Part shown: positions 35,054 through 45,530 of the stretch, in pieces
Position numbering within the stretch: position 1 is the first letter of the stretch
Layout of the letters: every line of letters begins with the position of its first letter
Source of the DNA: Gibbula magus
Lineage: Eukaryota; Mollusca; Gastropoda; Trochida; Trochidae
DNA length: 64,000 bases
NCBI GenBank assembly: GCA_936450465.1
Contig: OW388299.1
Coordinates: forward strand, 35,351,548-35,415,547
Direction: 5' to 3'
Made by a program: the position numbers and the translations under genes
The notes under the pieces: model-generated
Databases searched by the model: none
The model's input: the letters and a program-made list of their open reading frames with translations, nothing else
Told to the model about the DNA's origin: nothing

Positions 35054-35950
35054 ATGAGGACAGCAAGTTATTATAGTTATCTAGGCATCGTTTTTTCGAC
35101 TAGATTATCTTGGAGTGTTTGTACCAAAACACTTGTTGCAAAAGCCAGTAAAACCTTGTTCGCTATAATTCGCAATTACAGTATAATTTCAAAAATATTC
35201 CCGTTCATGTATTATTCAAACTTTCTTATTGTAAACACGTGTCAAGTAATGTAGCTTTAGCTGAATGTGGAAGATATAGTATTAAAGTTGATTATTATTA
35301 TAAATGTATCACATTTTGGTGCAAATTGTTGAGGATGCCTAATGATCGTTATCCTAAGCAAAGTTACAATTATATGTATGGATTAGATGCTCATGGTAGA
35401 ATTACGTGGGCTAAACAAAAACGAAATCTTTTAAATGAGCATGGGTATAATTATGTTTGGCTTGTCCAAGACATTGGTAATCTATCTTTGTTTTTAGCAT
35501 CTTTTAAGCAGAGATTGATTGATTGTTCAAAACAAAATATTAACAGTAATATATTAAAATCATCGAAACTTGTACAATTTAAGAGTATCATATCAAACTT
35601 CCATGTAGATAATCACATTCTGAAAATTAAGCTGAAATATTTGAGGAAATATGTATGTCTATTAAAGTTTAATGCAATACCATTAAGATGATATATCTGG
35701 AAGGAAGCTAGTAGCACTGATTATATTTGTAGAATGTGTTGTAGTATCTTTTTAATGTGATAAGTATGAAACAATTACACAGCAATATTTACCTTCAAGG
35801 AATGAATTGTCAAGCAGTTGCAAACTAATTAAGCTACTAATATCTGATGATGTGTTAGTTTTAATGAAGTGTGCTAAATCTATCAAATCAGCTCTTAAAT
35901 GTCGTTCATTTGTAAACTCAGTCATGTCTGTACTTATTGCCATTGAAACT
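35054..35950 (+). pseudogene. Relic of a LINE C-terminus, relative of 27773-29430
   Basis: Across two frames the + strand gives SYYSYLGIVFSTRLSWS, then LAECGRYSIK, ITFWCKLLRMPNDRYPKQSY, WLVQDIGNLSLFLASFKQRL and finally YLPSRNELSSSCKLI near 35790. Each segment lines up in order with the C-terminal part of the - strand LINE (ITQDVGNMDHFLCEFKQRLI, YLPSKHYLNPCK). Many stops and shifts. The polymerase core is absent. Confidence 0.7.
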
Positions 35951-36022
35951 GTGTTAACTATATTGTCATTGTACATGAACCGAAGGCCTACGACACTGAA
36001 ATCAACTTCTGTTCTTTATTAA

Positions 36023-36390
36023 AACTTGAATTTATAAAAAAAATAACTTTTCTTATACTCTTCATTTATTCAAAATTTAACTTCAAAATTATAAGGATAA
36101 TGTCCAAAATAGGCCTTCGGAGATTTATTCCCCACGAAGCATCCCACCTGCCGAGGTCATGACCTCTTAGCATCGGTATTTGGCAAGGCGTAGGACCAAA
36201 CGGGAACTTCTGTAAGTCTTTAATTTTATTTGTGGGTCGTATACTTGTCACAGTCTTTATAGCATTATAGCAAAGGCATGAACATTAGATTACAAGATAA
36301 TTATCGATATATTGATGCCCTTTATGCCAAATTATGTTGGCAAAAAAAGCAATGAAGACTGGCATTTGGTAAACATGAAGTCCGACGTCA
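36023..36390. other. No recognisable feature
   Basis: AT-rich sequence with one GC-richer patch near 36120-36200 that has no recognised identity. Confidence 0.3.
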
Positions 36391-36421
36391 CGGGTTTATG
36401 CGTAGCGACCGCATAAACCCG
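36391..36421. repeat. Perfect 12-bp inverted repeat (hairpin)
   Basis: CGGGTTTATGCG (36391-36402), a 7-base loop, then its exact complement CGCATAAACCCG (36410-36421). Preceded by GACGTCA. No terminator-like T run. Confidence 0.7.
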
Positions 36422-36566
36422 GATATGAAAGGTGCGTGAAAATTGATGTGACAGCATTGTTTCACAGATGGAAAGATACAAATGTTAGAGCAGTTACACC
36501 AATTCAGATGTAAACAAGTTGACCATGAAGACAACTGACTTGAGATATGCTTCCTAGAGTGACATA

Positions 36567-36890
36567 AGAAATACATGCCATTTAGATAGTGTACACATAT
36601 ACCATTGTTACATTTGTGATAACACTTTTTTCAATAGTACAAATTATTGCACTTGTGGAATTCGAACCCACACCCTCAGATTAGACACCTATCGCCAACA
36701 CTGACCGTACCAACAGCTTACCACACGACCACATGGCTTCGACAAAAACCGAGGTCCACAATCGATAGTAATGCAAATTTTACATTCAGTACCCCTCTGA
36801 TAGACGTACATCGGCGTAGTTCCCAAGGCTGAATACATTAGAAATGTAACAATGTTATATTTGTTCACTATCTAAATGGTATATATTTCT
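36567..36890 (-). mobile_element. TIR element with an internal tRNA-like SINE core
   Basis: A 45-base left arm (36567-36611) and right arm (36846-36890) are inverted copies with few mismatches. Shared words: CCATTTAGATAGTG and its inverse CACTATCTAAATGG; CATTGTTAC and GTAACAATG. Between them the - strand has a pol III A box region (GTGTGGTAAGCTGTTGG, about 36715-36728) and a B box GGTTCGAATTC (36658-36668), with enough room for a long variable arm as in Ser/Leu-type tRNAs. No transposase. Confidence 0.6.
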
Positions 36891-37570
36891 AATGCATTCA
36901 CCCTTTGGAGCTGCGCCAATTAAGCTATGTGGTAATCCAGGCACTGCCAAGGAACAGAAACTTCCACTTACATACAAATTACACTTACATCACTTCTCAC
37001 ATTTGTCAAATCATCTCAAAATGAGGATCTCTTTAGGATATTTTTTTTACAATCCATTAAGATACATTTGAAGCTAATGTTATTTTATCACTAACTTTAA
37101 TTTTTTAAATTTATAATGTGTTATCATTTATGTGTTATGTTTTCATCAGTGCTGGGCTGTAAAATGATCAAACCACAGTAATTTAAAGACATAAAGGTTT
37201 ACCTTGATTTCGTCACAGTTTTGAAATGTGTACACCTATAAGACAATACCTAGCATTCAGTGGTAAAGTGTGACTTTCAATACTGCACTCAGCGCAAATA
37301 AATGGATTACTTAATAAAGAGGTCTTAACAAAGTTATTTATTCACAGGTTTGCAAGAATTGACAACGCTTCACAATGATAAAGAAATAGTTAATACCCTG
37401 TAACATTCCTTGTTATAAAAGAAGGAAAAAAGGTACCGACTGTTTGTGTTATCTTCTAATAAACCAAATTCTCAAAAAGTACGTGTGAAAGTGCTTAAAA
37501 GTTACAATTGTTCTAGAAAATACACCAAAGCGTTGCTATACTTGGTTTTGATTGTTGCTGCGACTTAGGA
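36891..37570. other. Intergenic sequence upstream of propeller gene 1
   Basis: No exon recognised except the conserved block described at 37571-37637. Confidence 0.3.
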
Positions 37571-37637
37571 GAAAAGATCAAAAGATTAAATTGCCTCCTG
37601 ATTTACTGTCAATATTGATTACAGTCGACACAATGTC
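37571..37637 (+). promoter_or_regulatory. Conserved 67-base block upstream of propeller gene 1
   Basis: It aligns without gaps with 41850-41916, upstream of propeller gene 2; I count about 53 of 67 identical bases by hand. Shared parts: GAAAAGATCAAAAGAT, TGCCTC, TGATTTA, ATTGATTA and AATGTC. It ends 127 bases before the ATG. It may be a promoter or part of a 5' exon: an acceptor-like TTTATCATCCACAG lies between it and the ATG. Confidence 0.4.
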
Positions 37638-37764
37638 AAATAAGTTATGTTTAGAACTACAATAAATTATTTAAATTATTTCCTAGAAATTATTTTGTCA
37701 TTAGAAAGTATCTTTATCATCCACAGTAGCAACAATTCGTTGTTCAGAGGGCGACTAAGTGAGA

Positions 37765-39550
37765 ATGACTCTTCAGTTGTTCCTAGTTTCAATCATTCGA
37801 CTTCTTTTCCTGGCCTCTTTGTGTGCTTACCGTCACGCGAGACAACCCTTTGGTCCCAAAATGTGCGATGAACTTTGTGAGAAGCAGGCAGATTGCTGTT
37901 CCTACAGCTTTCATCATGTTTATCTGAACTGCGAGTTGATGCCATCAAGAAACTATAATGACAGTAGCATTGTTTCAATGAAGAAAGTAAGTCCGTTATT
38001 TATCCTAATAATCCTAAAAATTTCGTCGCAACAATAACTTTATAAATACATAAAAACACTTCAAAACCAGACAGTATACACGATGTAAATAAAGAAAATT
38101 TTCCTCACTTTCAAGTTCAGTCATGTTTCAAGTACATTCCTTGCAAAATGTCATAACGATATATTTTTTCCTAGAGAAATGCAACAAAGTGTTTGGACAT
38201 GTCAAAGGTTCCTAATTCAAGAACATCCAAACGATCACGTAAGTATTGGAATGTTATGATGAAATAGCGTTTAGAGATGTATATGCTGATCAAGAGGATT
38301 TTGTTTTCAATGTAATATCCCTTCTTTCATTAAGTGACGGATAAAGCCGATATTTGCTCTGTCAACGCCAAACCATTGTTTCGGTGTCGCCTAGCGACGG
38401 CGATGATGTTGCATTGATTGTAGAAGTGACGTCATGTCATTGAATCTTGACGTCATCCCCTCTATGATATGTTCACTGTGTTGAGAAACTGATATCGAAC
38501 TGCAGTGGTGATTTCTCTAGCTGATAAAAACCAGACAATCAATGCCAAGCATATAATCAAATTATAATTGAAATCTGAAGAAGGTCTCGTCATTATGAAG
38601 TCCACAAGGGCAATACCACCAAATAGTATTTCGCAACCTAACGTTTCATAATTCATGCAATGCTAATCCAATGATTAAAACTATACAGCAAAATACTTTA
38701 AAATGCCCAATACCATTTTCCAACAGATGGAGCAGATAACGAATTGCATGGCAGTAGAGCAAAGAAGAAGTTCCTGGATATTCGACCTCAGTTGATGGTC
38801 ATCCCTGAGCTTAAAAAACAAAATGTTATCTTACTTGATCTTCACAAAATGATTAAAATAGAAAGTAAAATGGATTTCGCCGCTGGCATTGCAGCAATTG
38901 CATATATGGCCTCTGTTCAAAGACTTATAATTTCAAAGTATTATCCTTCACCATTTATATTGTCTTATGATCTTAAGCTTCGGTCAAGTGATGTCATCAT
39001 TCAAGATTTCTCTCCAAAGCATATTGCAACAGATGGAGAACGCAGATTGATATTTTTCATTCATAAAGCGAAATCAAAGTCTAGCCCTATGCAATTGTAT
39101 AAGATAACACTTGATTTGAAACAATCCTCAGTAATCAGGAAATTTAAGGGCTTTCCTTCATCTGACATTTTGGCAAATCCATCAAATCAAACACTGTTCT
39201 GCGCCATACCGCGCTTTATGCTCGAAATGAGCTACAACGGAGAAACAAGAAGGAAGTGGAAAACATCTCATATACATCTTGGAATGTGTTTGGATGACAG
39301 AGGACAAACTCTGTATTACATCTATCATAAATCCATAAAGGGAGTCCCTCTAGGAACATCCAAGAAGACAGAAAAGATAATTGATTTACGTAAGCAAATC
39401 AAACAGTTGGTTTACTACAACAATACACTTATCGTTATGTCCCGGTTCAATCGAGTTGTTGTTGTTAGTGTATCCTCAGGAGCTGTTATTGATGAAGTTG
39501 ATCTGAGACTGAGAAGAAAGGCAAGGCCTCCCATGTGTATTTTACCGTAA
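37765..39550 (+). CDS. Secreted PAN-like + beta-propeller protein 1 (three exons, 369 aa)
   Basis: Exons are 37765-37986, 38175-38238 and 38727-39550 (TAA). Donors are GTAAGT at both introns; acceptors are TTTTTTCCTAG and TTTTCCAACAG. Phases are 0 then 1; total 1110 coding bases. Residues 1-20 form a signal peptide (MTLQLFLVSIIRLLFLASLC). A Cys-rich PAN/apple-like core follows, with Cys 34, 38, 44, 45 and 56. Exon 2 adds a sequon next to a cysteine (NATKC). Exon 3, about residues 96-369, has five strand-turn repeats such as GMCLDDRGQTLYYIY and LIVMSRFNRVVVVSV. A split first/last blade (LMVIPELKKQNVILLDL with the C-terminal MCILP) suggests a six-bladed TolB/YWTD-like propeller. Ligand unknown. 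An extracellular binding role is inferred. No close family is recognised beyond the fold. Confidence 0.75.
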
Positions 39551-39611
39551 CATATACATGGCATAAGTACTATCGGGAAGAAGAAAATTCACACCTCAAT
39601 GGTTTTATCAT

Positions 39612-40102
39612 GTGTATCATTGATTTTCAGTTACACATTTCTTTAAGTTTTGGACGTCGTATTCTAAAAATGAATAATACAAGCGTTTAGGCATCATTCA
39701 AGGAATACTTCTACGTGTTTTTTTAAATGCAAACTTGAAATTTTAAATCTAAAACTTCTGCTAAAATTAATTTGAATAACACAACGGTTCATTGACATAT
39801 TAGACATGATTATATGAAAATCTTTAATGTGCCTCATTCTGCCCACAATATTACAACATGGTAAATATGATAAGTGGTCATTTTCCTGTAAATTTCATTT
39901 CTTACCCCTGTCTAAATTAAGATGTTTCAACTGAAAATTAATCAGTGACCAATTAATTCATTCAAACTACTGCAGAAAAGTATCATCGCGCCATAATCAA
40001 ATGCATCTTATTTCTTTCAAATTATTGAACTAATCGAAACAAGGTGATTACTTTCTTTTGCCCGTTAGTTTATCTGTAGTGGTAATACACGTCCCGGGAT
40101 AA
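39612..40102 (+). repeat. 3' flank block shared with the lectin gene (copy 2)
   Basis: Counterpart of 6943-7407, same orientation, starting about 60 bases after this gene's stop. The shared blocks are listed in that entry. Confidence 0.6.
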
Positions 40103-41849
40103 ACAGCTAAGCTATTCATATTGCAGCATGGAATATATGTTCGAATACAAGTGTAAGATGTAAGAGAGAAAATAAACATTGTTTTGAAGAGTTGATTTAT
40201 GACATTATTTTCAAATCACGGGATATCATTTCGTAAAGAGTCAGGATGCACATGTCGGGAATGGAATGACGAAAGGAGTGAAACAGTGGTAGATCTTCTT
40301 CATATCTCTTATCACAAAGAGGTTTTACCACGGGTTGACAAATAAGCCAAATTCTATCTGAAATATTATTTCTTTATTTATTAGTTTAATCTGTCACATA
40401 TTTCTGGATCATTCGGTATCCCATTGTAGACCCATTGTAATAATTACTTCATATGGTCATAGAATCACAACATCTTCACAGCATGACGGCCTTAATAGAA
40501 ATATTTCCAACTCTCTTCGCTCGGCTCTTAGTATTACAGCTCATATTTTCTGTGCTATGATTTGAGCATACTGCATTCAAGTTGAATAGCCAATCCGAAA
40601 ACAGCTAGCCAAATATTAACTTCCGATTTCAACAAAAAGGAAAGGGGCTGTCATCTGTTGCGTTTGCAGCCTAACATTATCACATACTAAACGAAGACAG
40701 ATTTCTTCTAAATCTTATCAGGTATTTTATATGAACAGGCATGTAATTGGTGAAATTAGAATCAATTTGTAAATGTGACAACATCATCGCTACTGTACAG
40801 TACGGTAGTACTGAAGTACTGAATGTTAACGGCGATTTCATTGGCTGTATGTAAGAAGCTGGTAAGGGGCATAACTCTTGATCACAATAGATGCCATTGC
40901 TTGGTTTCAAAGGTTTTGTTGCCGATGAGGGCAAGGTAAAAAACGGATTGAAAAGTTGGGGTCAATACTAAGACGTGACATGACGTTATATTCATGTATG
41001 CAGCTGTTTTTAATGTGTGTATCATGCCCTATAAATATTCTTAATAGTATTTCTCAAGGCATGTAACGTACTTAATATTCTAATGAATTATTTGCAAATT
41101 TTGAAACATGAAGGCTTTGTCATCAAGCTCTTACATTGAATCACCTCTCATATAGTGAAATTGGCATGCATTATCGTTTATTAAGTTTAATTCAAATATA
41201 AACAATATTTTCTAAATGATCATGGGAACCTCTTTCAGCATGTTTCATTCTAAACTTTCAATCATTCATATCATATTAAATATGATATAATGGGAGTTAC
41301 AAAGCAATGGTTATAAAATAACGAAAGTCGATACAAAGCTGTACTGCCGACATGACATCACAATTCAACCAGATTTTAACATTGGAAAAGTGACGTGCAA
41401 AATTGGTTGTTGAACGTCTCGAACTGAAAGCAAATTTGTGAAATCAAACTTCCTGCTGTGATAACGTTCATGTTTACATAGAGTTCAGTTGGAATTTTAC
41501 AACAAGTTAAGTATCTTAAAAACTTCACTTTTCGAGAATAAACTATTTACTTTATGAATAAGATTTTAACAAAAGGATATATTTAGTTAGAACTGTTTCT
41601 CACATGATTCAAGGAATTAACATCGCCTCACAATGATACAGAACCTTTCAATACCTAACAAAGTCCCAGTTATCCCAGCAGGATAAATTAAATTGAACGT
41701 TTTCTTATTTAAATTCCAATTAAACCAATGTATTTTAACAAATGTGTATATGACCTTAATACTGTAAATATTGAAATTATATCCGTTGATTTGATAGCAA
41801 ACACGGCATGTTTAAAAATTAATATTTTGAATCGTGAGTTTAGGCCTGG
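40103..41849. other. Intergenic, no gene recognised
   Basis: AT-rich sequence. An 84-codon - strand frame (40934-40680) has no signal peptide, splice context or motif that supports a gene. A possible polyadenylation signal for propeller gene 1 (AAAATAAAC) lies near 40168. Confidence 0.35.
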
Positions 41850-41916
41850 GAAAAGATCAAAAGATAACACTGCCTCGTGATTTATAGTGGACATTGATTA
41901 TTTTCAACAAAATGTC
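41850..41916 (+). promoter_or_regulatory. Conserved 67-base block upstream of propeller gene 2
   Basis: Gap-free partner of 37571-37637. It ends 163 bases before the ATG. An acceptor-like TTTGTCATTTCTAG lies between block and ATG, as in gene 1, so both genes may have a short 5' untranslated exon here. Confidence 0.4.
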
Positions 41917-42079
41917 CAACGATTTTTATTTGTCCAAAGAGAATTGCTATAAATCATAATCTTAAAAAGTTCAAATAGAACTAGAAATATGTTTAGTTTA
42001 AAAACAAAGATTTGTCATTTCTAGGTATCTCTACCACCCTCTGTAACGACAAATTATCCTGCTGACTTTGTGACTCATC

Positions 42080-45000
42080 ATGCATCATCAGTTGTTTTTC
42101 ACATTTATCACTGGACTCATCCCATTATCATCTGGTCTTTACCATCGTACAAGACAACCTTTTGGTCCTAAAATGTGTGATGACCTTTGTGTCAGGCAGA
42201 CAGATTGTTGTTTCTACAGCTTCAACCAACCTTATCTGACATGCAGTTTGATGCCAGCAAGAACCAATACAGAAAGTAATGTATTTTCAGAGAAAAAAGT
42301 AAGCAAGGTATTGGGCTTAGTCGTGATAATTACTTAATACATATAGACTGCAGAACACAAGACAAACATATTAAAAAATTACAATTCTGTCAAGTTCAAT
42401 AATCCCATGTTATCATTAGCAGCCTCGACTTAGTCAGGGTCGCTATCAGTTTTTGCGCAGTTTCCATCGCCGCCGCCGCCACAGCTGCGTTTTGTTTTGG
42501 TTGGAACTTTTTTCCTATAAGGTTTTGAGAACTCATATACATAACTTCTTACTTATACCCCTAGGGAATTATTTTGACATGTTCACATTCAAGGCCAAAT
42601 GTCAAGGTCAGGTGTTCTGAAATCGCTAAAAATTATCCTTGTAAACAGGATAACTTGAAACATAATTGTGCTATCAGGCTCTTATTTGGTGTATATCAAC
42701 CATGGAGAAAGGCCAATATTTGAAAAGGTTCTCGCTTACAACCGTCAAAGGTCAAGTTCATAGCGAGGTCACGACTTAAACATGCTTTTGCGGAAATGTC
42801 CTATTTCAACTATTAACACTTTGAATCATTACATGATTGTGATACACAATGAAAAGTGATCACTGATTGTGTGAGCTTGAATTTTAAGGGACAAGGACAC
42901 GAGATAGGGTCAAGGTCACCAGTTCTGAAATCACTAAATAACTTTTTTCCAAGAAGGTATCAACACCTCATATACATAGCTTCTTTCTTATACACCTGGG
43001 GAATTATTTTGACATGCTTACCTTCAAGGTCAAAGGTCAAGGTCATTAGTTCTGAAATCACTACAAAAATCCTTGTAAAAATGATAACTTAAAAAAAATG
43101 TTGTGCTGTCGTTCTTATTTGGTATATATCAACTATGGAGAAAGACCAAGATTTGAATACGTTTTCGCTAAAATCTGTCAAAGGTCAAGGTCACAGCGAG
43201 GTCACAACTTAAGCTTGCTTTTGTGAATGTGCCTTATGTTAACTATGAAAACTTTGAGTCATTGCATGATTGTTATACACAATGAAAAATAATCATTGAT
43301 TGTGTGACCTTGAAGGTCAAAGGTCAAGGTCATGAAATATTGGTTAAGGCCATGTTAATCCTTTGATCCAATTTTGAAATCAGAAATAGCTTTTAAGAAC
43401 AAACTTGTGAAAAGTGACCCCAGTGATGATTCAACTTGTAAGAATTACTTGAATAATGACAAAAATGTTGTTAAAAAAATTCCCATTTTAGTTATGCTGA
43501 CGAGAAGGTGGGGCTGCTCTGCTTTTGCAGTGTCCCGCAAACGCTCAACTAGTTTCAACATGTATTCTTGCAAACCATATATTTGATGACAGTTGTTTAC
43601 TTTAAGGGAAATACCACAAAATGTTTGAAAATAAAGATTCCTAATTCAAGGAAGTCAAGTGGACCATGTGAGTATTGATAATCTCATTTTTCCCACATTA
43701 GGGGCTTTATACATAAAAAAAATGTTTTGTATAAACCATTTTTAAAGGTACATCAATTGTGTTGATGGGAGTCACATATTCCAAACGTTATAAATGGTGT
43801 TACTTTATCGAGAAGTACCGACTGTTACCGAAAACTACCATTTAGATGATAATCAACTTAGTATATAGACAATATGAAGGTAAAAGTAGTGACTTCTGAT
43901 CGAAAACCGGACAATGCATCGCGATTGACGCACGCCAATGAGTCAAACGTAATTTTGGAAATTTTATTTAAAACAGCCAAAATAACAAATTTGGGTTGAC
44001 AATGTCAAATAAATACTGTGCATGTAAATGGGACCTGCAGTTTCGGTTTCTTCACATGCATAATGATGTTACTCGATTTTAATTGGAAACTAGTAATTAT
44101 GATATATTTGCCGATTGGGGATAAATATGCAAGCTGAGTGAATTTGTTTGTATTGTAAACAACACATATGGTGAGTTGGAATGTATTAAAGCCAAATAAT
44201 TGTTTATAATGGATGCACCTTTAATGAAGGCAAATATTCGATGTTTAATACACTTGCTGATTGTCAAATTTGTTTCATACACCATAAATTAACAGATAAA
44301 ACCGAAGGAAGAAAGAGGGACTTGTCAACGAGACAACGTGTAATACTCTTTGCACCATCTAAGAGGATTATCCTTCTAGAACTACAGAAACTGACTAAAC
44401 TGAAAAGTGACATTAAGTTCAAATTTCAAGTCGCATCCGCAACGTATGTGTCTTCAATGGACAGCATAGTTCTTTCGAAGTATGCTCCCTCAATGATTAT
44501 ATCTGTCGATCTCAAAAGTAAGTCTTTTAACACAATCCTGAAAGGATATACTCCCCGATTTCTGGATGTAGATGGAGAACAGAATTTAGTCTTCTTCATC
44601 GTTGCCAAGAGGTTATCCAGATTGTCCTCAACAAAGTTATATAAGATACAGATAGGCATAAACAAGACTTCGATGATCAAAACCTATAAGCAAAGTCCTT
44701 CACAGGTTTTGGTCAATCCATCAACACACACTGTGTTATCCGCCTTTGAAGATTTCATTCTTGAAATGGAATATGATGGAACGACAGCAAGAAGAATTGC
44801 AACAAAACACCGAACTCGGGGAATGTGTTTAGATGACAAAGGACAGACATTGTATTACATCTACAGTAAGTACATAATGGGGATAAATTTGAACCAAGTA
44901 AATAACACCGAAATGATAAGAAAAACATATACGAAGAGCAAAGGACTATTTTACTACAACTCTACATTATTTGTTTTATCTCTTTTCAACCAAATAACTG

Positions 45001-45089
45001 CTGTTAATATAAACACAAGGGTTGATATCGGCTACAAAGATCTTGGGATCGTATCAACGGCAAAACTTCCAATGTTTGCGTTACCCTAA
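42080..45089 (+). CDS. Secreted PAN-like + beta-propeller protein 2 (three exons, 357 aa)
   Basis: Exons are 42080-42298, 43607-43667 and 44296-45089 (TAA). Donors are GTAAGC and GTGAGT; acceptors are TTACTTTAAG and AAATTAACAG. Phases 0 and 1 are as in gene 1; total 1074 coding bases. The signal peptide is residues 1-19. The FGPKMCDDLC...DCCFYSF core has Cys 33, 37, 43, 44 and 55. Exon 2 repeats N-x-T-K-C-L...PNSR. The propeller exon shares RGMCLDDKGQTLYYIYSKYI, DGEQNLVFFI, a conserved sequon in YYNSTLFVLS and the C-terminal PMFALP. Similarity to gene 1 is clear but far from identical, so the duplication is old. Intron 1 holds a two-unit AGGTCA-rich repeat and intron 2 a 483-bp MITE, which explains the longer gene. 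Confidence 0.75.
42420..43600 (+). repeat. AGGTCA-rich repeat, 435-bp units, in intron 1 of propeller gene 2
   Basis: Two units have GAATTATTTTGACATG at 42566 and 43001, 435 bases apart. Shared content: CTCATATACATA..TTCTT, AAATC.CTA, TTGTGCT.TC, GTATATATCAAC.ATGGAGAAAG, AAAGGTCAAG.TCA.AGCGAGGTCAC and GATACACAATGAAAA. AGGTCAAAGGTCAAGGTCA occurs at about 43027 and 43314. The left flank has a GCCGCCGCCGCC run (42468-42480). Intronic and non-coding. Confidence 0.7.
43742..44224. mobile_element. 483-bp TTAA-bounded MITE in intron 2 of propeller gene 2
   Basis: The left end TTAAAGGTACATCAATTG (from 43742) is inverted at the right end as GGATGCACCTTTAA (to 44224): TTAAAGGT[A/G]CATC on both sides. 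No frame. It lies wholly within the intron and leaves the splice sites intact. Confidence 0.65.
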
Positions 45090-45179
45090 TGTCAAACTCA
45101 TTAAAATCAGATCGAAGGTAGTACAAAAACCTCCCTGACTTCTTGATCTGAATACTGCTCGGCATATATACTTTATTTT

Positions 45180-45410
45180 TCAACCGATTAGGAAAAAATA
45201 AAGTTGTTCATGTACCGGAATAATTATTCTTTCCACACAACCAGATGCTATCCACATCTCGGGGAAAAGAGCCTCGACAGACGATCTCACCATAGTATTA
45301 CCTTGAACGAATACATGCGTTGCTAAAATGGCCACATTTTCGTCAACCAATGTCCCAGAGTTTTTTAAAAACCTGAATCCTAAATCTATCCCGTCAATGT
45401 TATTATGCAA
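45180..45410 (-). CDS. Unrecognised 76-codon - strand frame (speculative)
   Basis: Translation contains TLVDENVAILATHVFVQGN and ALFPEMWIASGCVERIIIPV, which read like a folded domain rather than AT noise. No family is recognised. A possible donor, TTCAAGGTAATAC, lies inside the frame; no acceptor or partner exon was found. It lies just downstream of propeller gene 2, on the opposite strand. Confidence 0.2.
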   Translation of the reverse strand: MHNNIDGIDLGFRFLKNSGTLVDENVAILATHVFVQGNTMVRSSVEALFPEMWIASGCVERIIIPVHEQLYFFLIG

Positions 45411-45530
45411 TTTTAAATAGATGTGTCACAGTGCAACCATGTTTGCAGATTCTTTGACTTGATTTCGGGTAGCAAATTGTATTCTTTCACCGTGAATACC
45501 CTACAAGTAATCAACATTGCCTACCCTTAA

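Noticed and set aside
44426..44680. - strand 84-codon frame
   Set aside because: Antisense of the propeller exon of gene 2.
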